A stretch of 25,106 bases of DNA from a virus, in IMG/VR virus record IMGVR_UViG_3300035698_001438, positions 1 through 25,106 of that record; one strand, written 5' to 3'. The translations under genes and the position numbers were made by a program. How positions within the stretch are numbered: position 1 is the stretch's first letter; every line of letters begins with the position of its first letter. Below are positions 5,247-13,233 of this stretch, piece after piece. The notes beneath the pieces are model-generated. The model saw only the letters and a list, made by a program, of their open reading frames with translations, was not told the DNA's origin and did no database searches.

Positions 5247-5303
5247 AATTTTAATAAAAAGTTTTTGTTGTTTCTAAAATAATTTATAAATATGGGGTAG
5301 CCA

Positions 5304-5774
5304 ATGACACTAAACGATAAATGTGAACAAGAGAGCATTGCAGCTACCCCTTCCCTTTCTGAAACAAAACTCAAACCAAAAAAGAAACTAGGCAGACCCA
5401 AAGTAAAGATCAATTTAGTATTAGCTAAAGAGCTAGGTGCTATTCAATGCACATTAAAAGAGGCCGCGGCTGTAATGAATGAGTCTATGGAAACTTTACG
5501 GAAAAGAGATGATTTTAACCTTGCATTTAAAAGCGGTCAAGAAGGTGGAAAGGCTAGTTTAAGAAGAACTCAGTTTAGATTAGCACAGACAAATGCGGCT
5601 ATGGCAATATGGCTAGGCAAACAATATTTAGATCAAAAAGAAAAGATTGAAATTACTAATACAGAGTTAATGAAAGAAGAAATAGAATTGATTCCAAGCA
5701 ACGGAGCTTATAGAGGCGATACTAAAAATAGGATAAGTAGGTTCATAAATAATGATACACCTGAAAAAATATAA
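5304..5774 (+). CDS. terS: Terminase small subunit (TerS)
   Basis: The 156-residue product has the pattern of phage small terminases. A basic linker KKKLGRPKVKIN leads to a helix-turn-helix (about residues 40-70: LAKELGAIQCTLKEAAAVMNES) and then the hallmark KASLRRTQFRLAQTNAAMAIWLGKQYL at about residues 84-110. TerS recognises the packaging site in the phage genome and stimulates the large subunit. Its gene is the first of the rightward operon and overlaps terL by 23 bases, the usual order. The ribosome binding site is poor (GGGGTAG before the ATG at 5304). Confidence 0.85.
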   Translation: MTLNDKCEQESIAATPSLSETKLKPKKKLGRPKVKINLVLAKELGAIQCTLKEAAAVMNESMETLRKRDDFNLAFKSGQEGGKASLRRTQFRLAQTNAAMAIWLGKQYLDQKEKIEITNTELMKEEIELIPSNGAYRGDTKNRISRFINNDTPEKI

Positions 5775-7047
5775 ACCTGATATAGGCCAAGAGGCTTTTC
5801 ATTATGCAATAGATAGATTATATCGTTATGTTGCTATGATATGTGGCATTCGTGGTGGTAAGACTTATGCTGGTGCTAGAGAAGCTGGCAAACAAGCATG
5901 GAACTCTAAAGCTAATGAAATGGCTGTATTTGGTATTGTTGCACCTACATTTAATATGCTAGACAGAACAACTTGGAAAGAATTTAGATATGCTATGAGG
6001 CCTTTGATTGCTCATGAGAATGAAACAAAGAAAATTATTACATTGAAGAATGGCCGGGAAGTTTATGGCTTCTCAGCAGAAGATTCAGACAAGATAAGAA
6101 ATGTAACGCTTTGTGGCTTCTGGATTGATGAGGCTAGAGAGTGCAAAGATTTTGCTACCTTGTGGGATGTCATGCTTGGTAGAGTTTTATCAACTGGAGG
6201 TAAAGGCTTTGTTACTACTAGCCCTAATTCATACGATGCAATTCACGATATATTTGTTGCTAATAAGCATAAGGATTATGGCACAATCAGATTTACTACT
6301 TATGAGAATACTCATTTAGATAAGTTGGCGATTGATGAACTAGCATCCAAGTATGATGAGAAGTTTATGCAACAAGAATTGCTAGGCCAATTTGTTATAT
6401 TTGAAGGTGCTGTTTATTATACATTCAATCGTAATTATAACGCTAGTGAGAATGCTTTTAGGCTAGCGCAATATAATCCTGATATGCCTTTGAATTTATG
6501 TTGTGATTTCAACATAGACCCTATGGCTTGGGTTCTTGCTCAAGTTGGTATCAACCCTCAAACAAACCTTAGAGAAGTTTATTTTATAGATGAAATCTAT
6601 TTACCTAACTCCAACACAATGCAAGCATGTGAAGAATTCAAGAATAGATACCCCAATCATAATGCTGGTGTTAATCTGTATGGTGATGCTACTGGTCGCG
6701 CAAGACATACCAGTTCCAATGTAACTAATTGGAAGATCATTGAAGATGAGTTATCTGCTTATGGTGTTTCTACTTATGTTCCTACTAAAAACCCAGCAGA
6801 GAGAGATAGAGTTAATGCTGTTAATTCAATGCTATGTAATAGCAATAAAGATAGAAGGGTATTTGTCAATCCTGAAACTTGTAAGCATTTGATTAGAGAT
6901 TATGAGCAAGTATCTTATAAGAAAGGCTCTACTCAGATTGATAAGACTAAAGATTTTAAACTTACGCATGCAAGCGATGCGGCTGGTTATTTTATTGAGC
7001 AAGAATTTTCTATTAACAAAGGTAGAATAGAGGGGTTAAAAATTTAA
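5752..7047 (+). CDS. terL: Terminase large subunit (TerL), ATPase and nuclease
   Basis: This 431-residue protein is the packaging motor. The ATPase half has a Walker A-like GIRGGKTY (residues 32-39), Walker B FWIDEA (D126, E127) and a coupling motif VTTSP (about 144-148). The nuclease half has the RNase H-like acidic triad in CDFNIDP (D242), YGDATG (D302) and HASDAAGYF (D399). It hydrolyses ATP to pump DNA through the portal and cuts the concatemer. The start lies inside terS with only a weak binding site, so translational coupling is likely. Length and motif order are normal for the family. Confidence 0.95.
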   Translation: MIHLKKYKPDIGQEAFHYAIDRLYRYVAMICGIRGGKTYAGAREAGKQAWNSKANEMAVFGIVAPTFNMLDRTTWKEFRYAMRPLIAHENETKKIITLKNGREVYGFSAEDSDKIRNVTLCGFWIDEARECKDFATLWDVMLGRVLSTGGKGFVTTSPNSYDAIHDIFVANKHKDYGTIRFTTYENTHLDKLAIDELASKYDEKFMQQELLGQFVIFEGAVYYTFNRNYNASENAFRLAQYNPDMPLNLCCDFNIDPMAWVLAQVGINPQTNLREVYFIDEIYLPNSNTMQACEEFKNRYPNHNAGVNLYGDATGRARHTSSNVTNWKIIEDELSAYGVSTYVPTKNPAERDRVNAVNSMLCNSNKDRRVFVNPETCKHLIRDYEQVSYKKGSTQIDKTKDFKLTHASDAAGYFIEQEFSINKGRIEGLKI

Positions 7048-8615
7048 TGGGTAATATAAAAGAATTAATTGAATGTCCTCATCAGGTGTATAAGAACTAC
7101 AGGGATTACTGGCTGTTTCTATTAGACAGCTATGAAGGTGGAATAGATTATAACAAGGCTACTATTACTGCTAATCAAGGCAGTATGAATTTAAAGAATT
7201 GGGCATTAAAGATATTTGCTGGTGGTAAGCAATTAGAGTCTAGTAAGCAATCAGGCAATCTTTTCATGCACCCTAAAGAAAGATTTAAAGATTACCAAGA
7301 ACGATTGAGAATGTCATATTACTATAATTTCTGTTCTCCAATTATAGATATATATTCAGACCACTTATTTAAGCAACCTATCAAAGAGGATTTTGGTATT
7401 GTTGTAAATGATGTTGAAGCGCGCAGAGATAACATAGATAATAAAGGTGGCTCAATTGGTGAATTTAGAAAAGAGATGGCTGACCTATCTCAAATATATG
7501 GCCATGTATTTGTAATAGCTGATTCTCCTAGATTTGATGGTGTAGTTAATACTAAAGCTGATGTTTTAGCCAATGGCCTATTGCCTTATTTTACATTACA
7601 TCATCCACAAAACATTATCAACTGGGCATTAGACGAATTTGGCAGACCTTATTGGATTATTGTTCAAGAGGCTTCAGATAATAATACTGACCCATTTACT
7701 TTTGATAAAGAAAAGTTAATGAATGTCAATTATCGCTTATGGACTAGAACAGAATGGGTATTGTATGATGATGAGTATAGAGAGATTGAAAGAGGTAGTC
7801 ATAATCTTGGTATCGTTCCGATCACTTGCGTATTCAATAAGCAATCAAAGAAGGCTAGAAACTTCTTAGGCATTTCAGAGATTGCTGATATTTCTTTTAT
7901 TGCTAGAGATGTTTATAATTCATGCTCAGAGTTAAAACAAATATTGCGTGACCAAACATTCGCTTTCTTAGCGATACAAGGTAATTCAGCTGAATATGAT
8001 GAGCTATCAGTAGGAACTTCCAAAGCGTTATTGTATCCAGTAGATAGAACCACTCCTAGTTATATATCTCCACCTAGTGCGAATGCTGAAGTGTATTTTA
8101 AGCATATAGATAGACAAGTTACTAAGATGTTTCAATTGGCTAAGTTAGAAGGTGGCTCAGCTCAAGCACCTGATGCAGTCCAACAATCAGGAGTGTCTAA
8201 GGCTTGGGATTTCAACCAAACTAATAGTGCGCTATCCAAGAAGGCTAGTAATCTAGAGGATGGCGAAACAAAGTTGTGGCAAGCGTTTTCTAAGTGGCTT
8301 GATAAAGACTTTGATGGCTCTATTGAATATCCACATGAGTTTTCTATTAATTCTTTGAATGAAGATTTAGATGAAGCAGAAAAGATGCTGAAGATTCAAT
8401 TAGGCGCTGAATTTAATAAAGAAGTTAAACATGTTATTATTAAAAAGAAATTTCCTCGCATGCCTAAAGAGGAATTAGATAAACTAACTTCTGCGCTTGA
8501 TGTGCAAGAGGATAAGACGGCACAAGGCGAAAGTGGTCGCTTGATAGGAAAGATTCCGTCTTTAATTAAATCCACGCTAAATAACGCCGACTCAGGCGGA
8601 AAAATCGGAGGGTAG
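7047..8615 (+). CDS. Portal protein
   Basis: The 522-residue protein follows terL with a TAATG overlap, the standard place for the portal. It has an N-terminal region KERFKDYQERLRMSYYYNFCSPIIDIYSDHLF typical of portal clip and wing sequences, a central beta-rich part (YRLWTRTEWVLYDDEYREIERG), and the late motif SGVSKAWDFNQTNSALSKKASNLEDGETKLW, common in portal proteins of the DUF4055-like type. Twelve copies should form the ring at one capsid vertex through which DNA passes and to which TerL and the tail bind. The family sub-type is from memory; the role is supported by order and size. Confidence 0.8.
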   Translation: MGNIKELIECPHQVYKNYRDYWLFLLDSYEGGIDYNKATITANQGSMNLKNWALKIFAGGKQLESSKQSGNLFMHPKERFKDYQERLRMSYYYNFCSPIIDIYSDHLFKQPIKEDFGIVVNDVEARRDNIDNKGGSIGEFRKEMADLSQIYGHVFVIADSPRFDGVVNTKADVLANGLLPYFTLHHPQNIINWALDEFGRPYWIIVQEASDNNTDPFTFDKEKLMNVNYRLWTRTEWVLYDDEYREIERGSHNLGIVPITCVFNKQSKKARNFLGISEIADISFIARDVYNSCSELKQILRDQTFAFLAIQGNSAEYDELSVGTSKALLYPVDRTTPSYISPPSANAEVYFKHIDRQVTKMFQLAKLEGGSAQAPDAVQQSGVSKAWDFNQTNSALSKKASNLEDGETKLWQAFSKWLDKDFDGSIEYPHEFSINSLNEDLDEAEKMLKIQLGAEFNKEVKHVIIKKKFPRMPKEELDKLTSALDVQEDKTAQGESGRLIGKIPSLIKSTLNNADSGGKIGG

Positions 8616-8616
8616 T

Positions 8617-9318
8617 ATGCCAGAACCAAAAACATTTACACAAGAGCAAGTTGATGCAGTAGTCGCAGAGAAAACAAAAGATGTTTTAACACAGGATAAG
8701 ATGGACGCAGTCATTCAAGATAGATTATCCAGAGAGAAAGCTAAGTATTCTGATTATGATGATTTACAAAAGTTTAAAACTGAGCATGAAAAGAAACTTG
8801 AGGAGAATACTCAGAAAGACTTAGAAGCTAAAAATGAATATGAGAAAGCGAAAGATTTATTCACAAAGAAAGAACAAGAATTTACTGGTTTAATATCACA
8901 AAAAGATGCAACGATTCAAGACATGAAAATCAGTGGAGCATTGATGGGCGAAATAGTTAATCAGAATGCTTATGCTGAGGAAACAATGGCCTTAATCAAG
9001 CAACAAGCAACATTTGATAAAGAAGGCAACATTCGCATCAAGGGTAGAGATGCTAATGGGTTAGAAGTATTGAACTCCGTAGAGGAGGGCGTTAAGCAAT
9101 TCTTAACACAACGACCGCACCTTGTTAGAGTAGTCAAAAAAGAAGGTGCCGGAACTGGACAAGGTAGCACTATTCCAGGAGCCAACATGGGTGGAGATGA
9201 CCTCACTTCACTAAATGCAGAATTAGTATTGGCACAACAAGGAGGGGATTCAAAAAGAGTGCATGAAGTTAAAACAAAAATCAGAGCTGTGTTAGGTTCT
9301 CAGAAAACACAACTCTAA
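8617..9318 (+). CDS. Capsid scaffolding protein
   Basis: The 233-residue product is hydrophilic and mostly coiled-coil, with heptad-like charged stretches (residues 20-110, such as LQKFKTEHEKKLEENTQKD). It begins MPEPKTFTQEQVDAVVAEK, a start common to phage scaffolds of the GP20-like type. The C-terminal part is Gly-rich (GAGTGQGSTIPGANMGGDD), then a basic helix (SKRVHEVKTKIRAVLG) that could contact the coat protein. It sits between portal and major capsid genes. Scaffolds shape the procapsid and leave or are degraded before DNA packaging. No protease gene is visible nearby. GGAGGG lies four bases upstream of the ATG. Confidence 0.8.
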   Translation: MPEPKTFTQEQVDAVVAEKTKDVLTQDKMDAVIQDRLSREKAKYSDYDDLQKFKTEHEKKLEENTQKDLEAKNEYEKAKDLFTKKEQEFTGLISQKDATIQDMKISGALMGEIVNQNAYAEETMALIKQQATFDKEGNIRIKGRDANGLEVLNSVEEGVKQFLTQRPHLVRVVKKEGAGTGQGSTIPGANMGGDDLTSLNAELVLAQQGGDSKRVHEVKTKIRAVLGSQKTQL

Positions 9319-9336
9319 AAAAAGAGAGGATTTACA

Positions 9337-10197
9337 ATGGCAGATACAACAACTACCACATTATCAGAAGCGATCCCTACGATAGTTGCAGCAGCTTTAC
9401 TTGAACTTGATGAAGGAAATATAATTCAACCTTTAGTCACTGATGTTCCGTTTCCTGGTGCTGGTGTAGTTCATCAGACACCTTTCATTCAGAGATTAGT
9501 TGCTGAAGCTGATGATTCTTTAGCTTCTCAAGCGTTGGATTCAACCACTAGCGATGAAACTTCTCCTAGTGCGGCAACAGTTGGTGTTCATGGTTCTTAT
9601 GTTCAATTGAAAGACATTGCCTCATTGGGTTCTGTTGGCGATATGGCGGCAATTGCAGGACAATTAATTGGTCAAAGTTTGGTTGTTAGAAAAGATTTAG
9701 ATTTAGCAACTTTGTTTGCTTCTTTTTCTACCAATCAAGGTGGAGCAACATCAGCGGCTTTTGCTCCTGCTGATTTATATGATGCTTATGGTTCGTTAAG
9801 AACTTATCACGCACCACTGCCATATCATCTTGTTTTACACCCTGGACAAATTTGGGATTCAAATGGTTTAATTGCTTTGTTTGATAATTCAACCGATGCA
9901 ATTCAGAGTGCTGGTCTTGGAACTGTTGGTGAAGATTTTGCTCGCTATGGTTATGCTGGCATGGCGATGGGTTTTAATCTTTGGGCAGATGCCAATATTG
10001 CTTATGGTTCTACTGCTGGTTCTGGTGCGGCTTTCTCTCGCGAAGCAATTAAGAATGTTCGCAAGAGAGATTTCCAGATTGAAATTGAAAGAGATTCTAC
10101 TGAAGTTGCAGACAAGATTGTTGGTTCTGAAATTCGTGGTGAAGCAATCCTTCGCAACAAAAGTGGTAACGAAATGCAATTCCCAAGATGGAGCTGA
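9337..10197 (+). CDS. Major capsid protein (HK97-fold)
   Basis: The 286-residue protein follows the scaffold and has the features of a phage coat. An N-terminal arm is rich in Thr and Ala (MADTTTTTLSEAIPTIVAAALLELD). A middle region (GQLIGQSLVVRKDLDLATLFASFS) and AFAPADLYDAYGSLRTYHAPLPYHLVLHPGQ resemble the P-domain and spine of related coats, and the C-terminus has EIRGEAILRNKSGNEM. Several hundred copies would form the icosahedral head. AGAGAGGA lies eight bases before the ATG. The codons are a little richer in frequently used GCT, GGT and GTT than the neighbours, as expected for the most abundant protein. Assignment rests on position, length and pattern. Confidence 0.8.
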   Translation: MADTTTTTLSEAIPTIVAAALLELDEGNIIQPLVTDVPFPGAGVVHQTPFIQRLVAEADDSLASQALDSTTSDETSPSAATVGVHGSYVQLKDIASLGSVGDMAAIAGQLIGQSLVVRKDLDLATLFASFSTNQGGATSAAFAPADLYDAYGSLRTYHAPLPYHLVLHPGQIWDSNGLIALFDNSTDAIQSAGLGTVGEDFARYGYAGMAMGFNLWADANIAYGSTAGSGAAFSREAIKNVRKRDFQIEIERDSTEVADKIVGSEIRGEAILRNKSGNEMQFPRWS

Positions 10198-10232
10198 TCT
10201 TGAGTATAAACTCTTTGAGATAAGAGGAAACT

Positions 10233-10265
10233 GAGTGGGTGAGGGTAAACAATTCCCTCACTCAC
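10233..10265 (+). terminator. Stem-loop after the capsid gene, not a full intrinsic terminator
   Basis: GTGGGTGAGGG (10235-10245) pairs with CCCTCACTCAC (10255-10265): 11 pairs including one G-U, around a 9-base loop. It is the most G/C-rich hairpin in the late operon. No run of T follows, so it is more likely a partial terminator or an element that protects the 3' end of capsid mRNA and lowers downstream expression. A smaller hairpin (GAGT/ACTC, 10202-10213) lies just before it. Confidence 0.6.
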
Positions 10266-10294
10266 AATTAAACAGGTAAAAGGAGATAAAGACA

Positions 10295-10834
10295 ATGGCA
10301 AACTTAAAGAAGGCAGAAATGGAAGCACAATTAAAATTAGCATTAGAAGAAAACAAGATACTTAAAGAACAAAGAGAGAATACTGAAAAGATGGATGTTG
10401 AGATGACTGACGCTTTAGGCACTAACTTAATGGACGAAGTAAAGAATATTAGGAAGAAAGGAAAATCATCAGCTAATAATATCCAAGTTATTGAGAAGCA
10501 TGACCATAAGAATATTTCATTGTGGACTAAATATGGAAAAAGAATTGGTCCAATGCACCCAGAAAATGCTGTTCAGACCTTACATAGATTTCTAGAAACT
10601 GGGGTTCAGCTATCATCTACTCAACCAACTCCAGAACAGATAGTTGCATATAAAGAAACAAAAGAATATAAGGATATGGACAAGAAGTGGAAAGAAAATA
10701 GAGCAAGAAAAGATAAGAGCAGAGGCTCAGGTCAAATGGATAAACTTACCCAAGAAATTGCTAAGATGGCAGGAACTTCTGCTGATGCACTTAATAGAGT
10801 ATTTAACGCAAGTGAAGTTAAGGTAAAACATTAA
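10295..10834 (+). CDS. Unknown head-region protein, 179 aa, N-terminal coiled coil
   Basis: The gene follows the capsid gene and its stem-loop, with AAAGGAG eight bases before the ATG. Residues 1-35 are a charged coiled coil (MANLKKAEMEAQLKLALEENK). The middle (VIEKHDHKNISLWTKYGKRIGPMHP) is likely a small beta domain, and the region KKWKENRARKDKSRG is strongly basic. No family is recognised. Position suggests a minor head protein. The basic stretch might touch DNA, which is inference only. Confidence 0.75.
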   Translation: MANLKKAEMEAQLKLALEENKILKEQRENTEKMDVEMTDALGTNLMDEVKNIRKKGKSSANNIQVIEKHDHKNISLWTKYGKRIGPMHPENAVQTLHRFLETGVQLSSTQPTPEQIVAYKETKEYKDMDKKWKENRARKDKSRGSGQMDKLTQEIAKMAGTSADALNRVFNASEVKVKH

Positions 10835-11241
10835 TGTCAGAAACAATGTTACTTAATACGCCAAAGACCAGCGCGCCTTATGTAGAACGAAAAATAAGGT
10901 GTCCTGGCCATTGGCTTGTTCCGCCAACAGTAGATGTTTATCTGAGAAGGCCTGTAGAGTTGTTAAAAAATTGTAGTGATGTCATAGAATTTAAAGGTAA
11001 GAAAGTTAAAGTCAAGAAAGATGCTATTGTCAAAGATGCTTTTGGCAATAAGATGTTAGATTGGAAGAAAATATATGAGCTTAGAGCTAAGGGTATTGTG
11101 ATGAACCCTATGCTCACTGCAAGTGAAGCTATTGAAAAGATTTATGACCCTTTAGGTCATTTATGTATGAATTGTGATAAGCGTTGTCTTAGAGGCAAGG
11201 GCAAGATTAATACATCAACCATTAAGAGAATAAACGGATGA
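10834..11241 (+). CDS. Unknown Cys-containing head-region protein, 135 aa
   Basis: The start overlaps the preceding stop as TAATG at 10832-10836. The protein has Cys residues at 23 (KIRCPGHW) and 47, and a C-terminal cluster LCMNCDKRC (C111, C114, C118), so a zinc site is plausible. Between lie short beta strands (VIEFKGKKVKVKKDAIV) and a helix (WKKIYELRAKG). I do not recognise it. The ATGA overlap with the next gene shows it is part of the late operon. Confidence 0.75.
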   Translation: MSETMLLNTPKTSAPYVERKIRCPGHWLVPPTVDVYLRRPVELLKNCSDVIEFKGKKVKVKKDAIVKDAFGNKMLDWKKIYELRAKGIVMNPMLTASEAIEKIYDPLGHLCMNCDKRCLRGKGKINTSTIKRING

Positions 11242-11624
11242 CAAATATTGTGAAAAGCAATAAACAATCTAAAGCAGTTATCATTGGAGCAGAAGAAGTC
11301 ATTATAGGTTCTTCTATTATACCTAAAACAGTTAAGTCAGCACTTTTAGCAAGAGTAGTAAATTCTCAATTGAGAGGAGGTGGAGGATTGGACACAACTA
11401 AATTTATATGGCATGCAACTCCAACTCCAGCTACAGATGCCGCTCAAGTTGTTTTTACTTTACCAAGTAGCCAGCGTTATGTTGCAGGACTCATAGAAGT
11501 TATGTTAGATGGATTAATGCAAACTAAAGATGTAGATTATACTGAAACAAGTAGCACTACATTCACAATGACTACTGCACCTGATGCTGATGAAGTTTTA
11601 AGAATTAATTACATTAAGACTTAA
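11238..11624 (+). CDS. Structural protein with C-terminal beta domain, 128 aa
   Basis: A 47-residue N-terminal part ends in a Gly hinge (QLRGGGG). The rest (FIWHATPTPATDAAQVVFTLP, then YVAGLIEVMLDGLMQTKDVDYTETSSTTFTMTTAP, ending EVLRINYIKT) has the strand pattern of a small beta-sandwich found in many phage head or tail decoration proteins: V-x-V-x-L-D-G-x-x-Q-x-x-x-x-D-Y-T. It could be a head decoration or fibre protein. It overlaps the previous gene by four bases. The exact role is open. Confidence 0.7.
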   Translation: MTNIVKSNKQSKAVIIGAEEVIIGSSIIPKTVKSALLARVVNSQLRGGGGLDTTKFIWHATPTPATDAAQVVFTLPSSQRYVAGLIEVMLDGLMQTKDVDYTETSSTTFTMTTAPDADEVLRINYIKT

Positions 11625-11634
11625 TGGAGGAATG

Positions 11635-12528
11635 ATGAAACAACAATTTTTAAAAGCTATTGAAGATACAATAAGGCTAACTGTTTATGATAGTAACAGG
11701 CCTAGTATTCCAGCTTCAGCAAACATTACTTTGTATAGTCCAAGTGGTGGTGTATTGCAAGCCTCAGCCGCGGCCTCAGTTAGTGCTACTGGAGAAATGA
11801 CTTATACGATTACATCTACTCATACTGCTACTAATGATTTGAATTATAAGGCTGTATGGGATTATGTTGTTGATGGCACAACTTATTATCAGACTCAATT
11901 GTTTGATGTTGTTTTATCTAAGCTAGCGATACCAATTATTGATAATGACTTATATAATGAATTAGAAACTCTAAGAAAGAACAATCTACAAGCTACTGAC
12001 ACTGCTACTGCCGGTGCGGCTGGCTCATTAACTGATACTAAGCGCAGAGAAGCAGATGATGTTTGGAAAGGTGGCACGATCAAGATTATATCTGGCACTG
12101 GCGTTGGTCAGGTCAGAGATGTAACTGGATTCACTCAATCAACTGGAGTATTTACTATAACTCCTAATTGGGGAACGAATGCTGACAATACAAGCGTTTA
12201 CTTAGTTATCAAATCATATACTAAGAAGATTGCCGCCGCATTTGAGGCTCTAAGCACGATGATTTATAATAAAGGCCAAAGACATCAATTAATTTTAGAG
12301 AGTTCTCAAGTGACCTTGCCTTTAACTTATCTGACTATTCACATGATTTGTTTAGACTTAATGGATGAAGAAGGCGATAAATGGGATAGGCTTTCTATTA
12401 TTTATAATGATAAGTTTAATGAAGCCTTTAACACCATGAAGCTAGATTATGATGCTGACGAGAGTGGCAGTATTACTGATGATGAAGCTCAAATGAGTAT
12501 CAACGAAATAAGGGTAAGCAGAGCTTAA
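11635..12528 (+). CDS. Head-tail connector candidate with EF-hand loop, 297 aa
   Basis: GGAGG at 11626-11630 favours the second ATG of ATGATG (11635) over the first (11632). An N-terminal beta domain (IRLTVYDSNRPSIPASANITLYSPSG...YKAVWDYVVDGTTYY) is of the kind used in tail adaptors. A small beta part follows (GGTIKIISGTGVGQVRDVTGF, ITPNWGT), then a helical C-terminus (AAAFEALSTMIYNKGQRHQLIL...). That order resembles connector proteins placed after the capsid gene. The end holds a canonical calcium-binding loop, DADESGSITDDE (residues 273-284). The role is inferred from position, and the EF-hand from the sequence. Confidence 0.65.
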   Translation: MKQQFLKAIEDTIRLTVYDSNRPSIPASANITLYSPSGGVLQASAAASVSATGEMTYTITSTHTATNDLNYKAVWDYVVDGTTYYQTQLFDVVLSKLAIPIIDNDLYNELETLRKNNLQATDTATAGAAGSLTDTKRREADDVWKGGTIKIISGTGVGQVRDVTGFTQSTGVFTITPNWGTNADNTSVYLVIKSYTKKIAAAFEALSTMIYNKGQRHQLILESSQVTLPLTYLTIHMICLDLMDEEGDKWDRLSIIYNDKFNEAFNTMKLDYDADESGSITDDEAQMSINEIRVSRA

Positions 12529-12827
12529 TGATAAACTTAATAAATCAGCATGTTGATAAGGTTGAAGAATTAGAAGCCAATATTGACAAAGTTATATTGC
12601 AAGCGATTGCTGATATTGATATCAACGAAGTATTAGAAGATCCTGAGAAAGCTATTGCAAGAGTGACTAGCACTATAAGAGGGATATTCTTAGATGAGTA
12701 TGCTGATAAGGCAACTGAGTTAGGTTTTGAATTTGGTCGCATGGTTAATAAAAAGATTGAAGATGATAGGACAATTAAGATACAAGATTCAGAGGATCCG
12801 ACACTCAATGATACAAGCGAAAATTAA
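12528..12827 (+). CDS. Unknown acidic helical protein, 99 aa
   Basis: The start overlaps the preceding stop (TAATG at 12526-12530). The product is acidic and predicted all-helical (MINLINQHVDKVEELEANID...), with no recognised motif. It lies between connector and completion genes and ends 20 bases inside the next gene. A small head-completion or chaperone role is possible, without direct evidence. Confidence 0.7.
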   Translation: MINLINQHVDKVEELEANIDKVILQAIADIDINEVLEDPEKAIARVTSTIRGIFLDEYADKATELGFEFGRMVNKKIEDDRTIKIQDSEDPTLNDTSEN

Positions 12828-13233
12828 AGGTAAAATAGAGTTCCCCAAGCTAAACTTCTCAAAAGATTTAGCGATAGTGGCTAAAAAGATTATCATTGCA
12901 GATATTCATGATGGCATTGATAATAGCAGAGCGATTACTGGCGGTGCAATGGCTAAGAATACTTCAGCCACTAAAGCATATAAGGCTAAACATAATCTAG
13001 GCAATAAATCCTTAATCGCTACTGGTAAGTTAAGGAAATCAATAATTTATAAACTTTTAAGTAGAACTAGCGTATTAATAACAATCAAAGGCGATAGACA
13101 ACTTATTGGCCAGTTCTTACAAGAAGGATTGAAGAAGGGCAAGCAATATTTATTCTTTGGTATTTCTAAAGATGCCGAGAAAAGGTCAATTAAATACTTT
13201 GAGAAACGAATCAAGGACTTAACTCGTGGCTGA
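12808..13233 (+). CDS. Tail completion / virion morphogenesis-like protein, 141 aa
   Basis: The ATG at 12808 has AGAGGA 11 bases upstream. A longer in-frame start at 12727 is a TTG inside the preceding gene. The pattern is like HK97 gp10 and Mu gpG-type proteins: an N-terminal helix (SKDLAIVAKKIIIADIHDGI), a Gly/Ala/Asn loop, TGKLRKSI, a beta strand (SVLITIKGDRQLIGQFLQEG) and a C-terminal basic helix (AEKRSIKYFEKRIKDL). Such proteins sit where head meets tail. The domain match is from memory. Confidence 0.65.
   Translation: MIQAKIKGKIEFPKLNFSKDLAIVAKKIIIADIHDGIDNSRAITGGAMAKNTSATKAYKAKHNLGNKSLIATGKLRKSIIYKLLSRTSVLITIKGDRQLIGQFLQEGLKKGKQYLFFGISKDAEKRSIKYFEKRIKDLTRG

Larger units (their letters stand above)
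4991..5303. promoter_or_regulatory. Divergent control region between HNH gene and late operon
   Basis: This 313-bp stretch has no gene. It holds a leftward promoter (5120-5148), one or two rightward promoters (5167-5194, 5218-5246), an inverted repeat over the rightward promoter (5170-5196), a DnaA box (5079-5087) and two direct repeats (5023-5053). It is very A/T-rich throughout. The layout suggests a switch between the two transcription directions. A replication origin is possible but weakly supported. Confidence 0.6.

Noticed and set aside
8396-10343. Several minus-strand frames of 78-113 residues across the portal, scaffold and capsid genes
   Set aside because: All are antisense to well-supported genes, lack binding sites and encode Ser/Leu/Pro-rich shadows.
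12727-12807. Longer start of the tail completion gene
   Set aside because: The start would be a TTG inside the previous gene; the extra residues are a shadow of that gene, and the ATG at 12808 follows AGAGGA.
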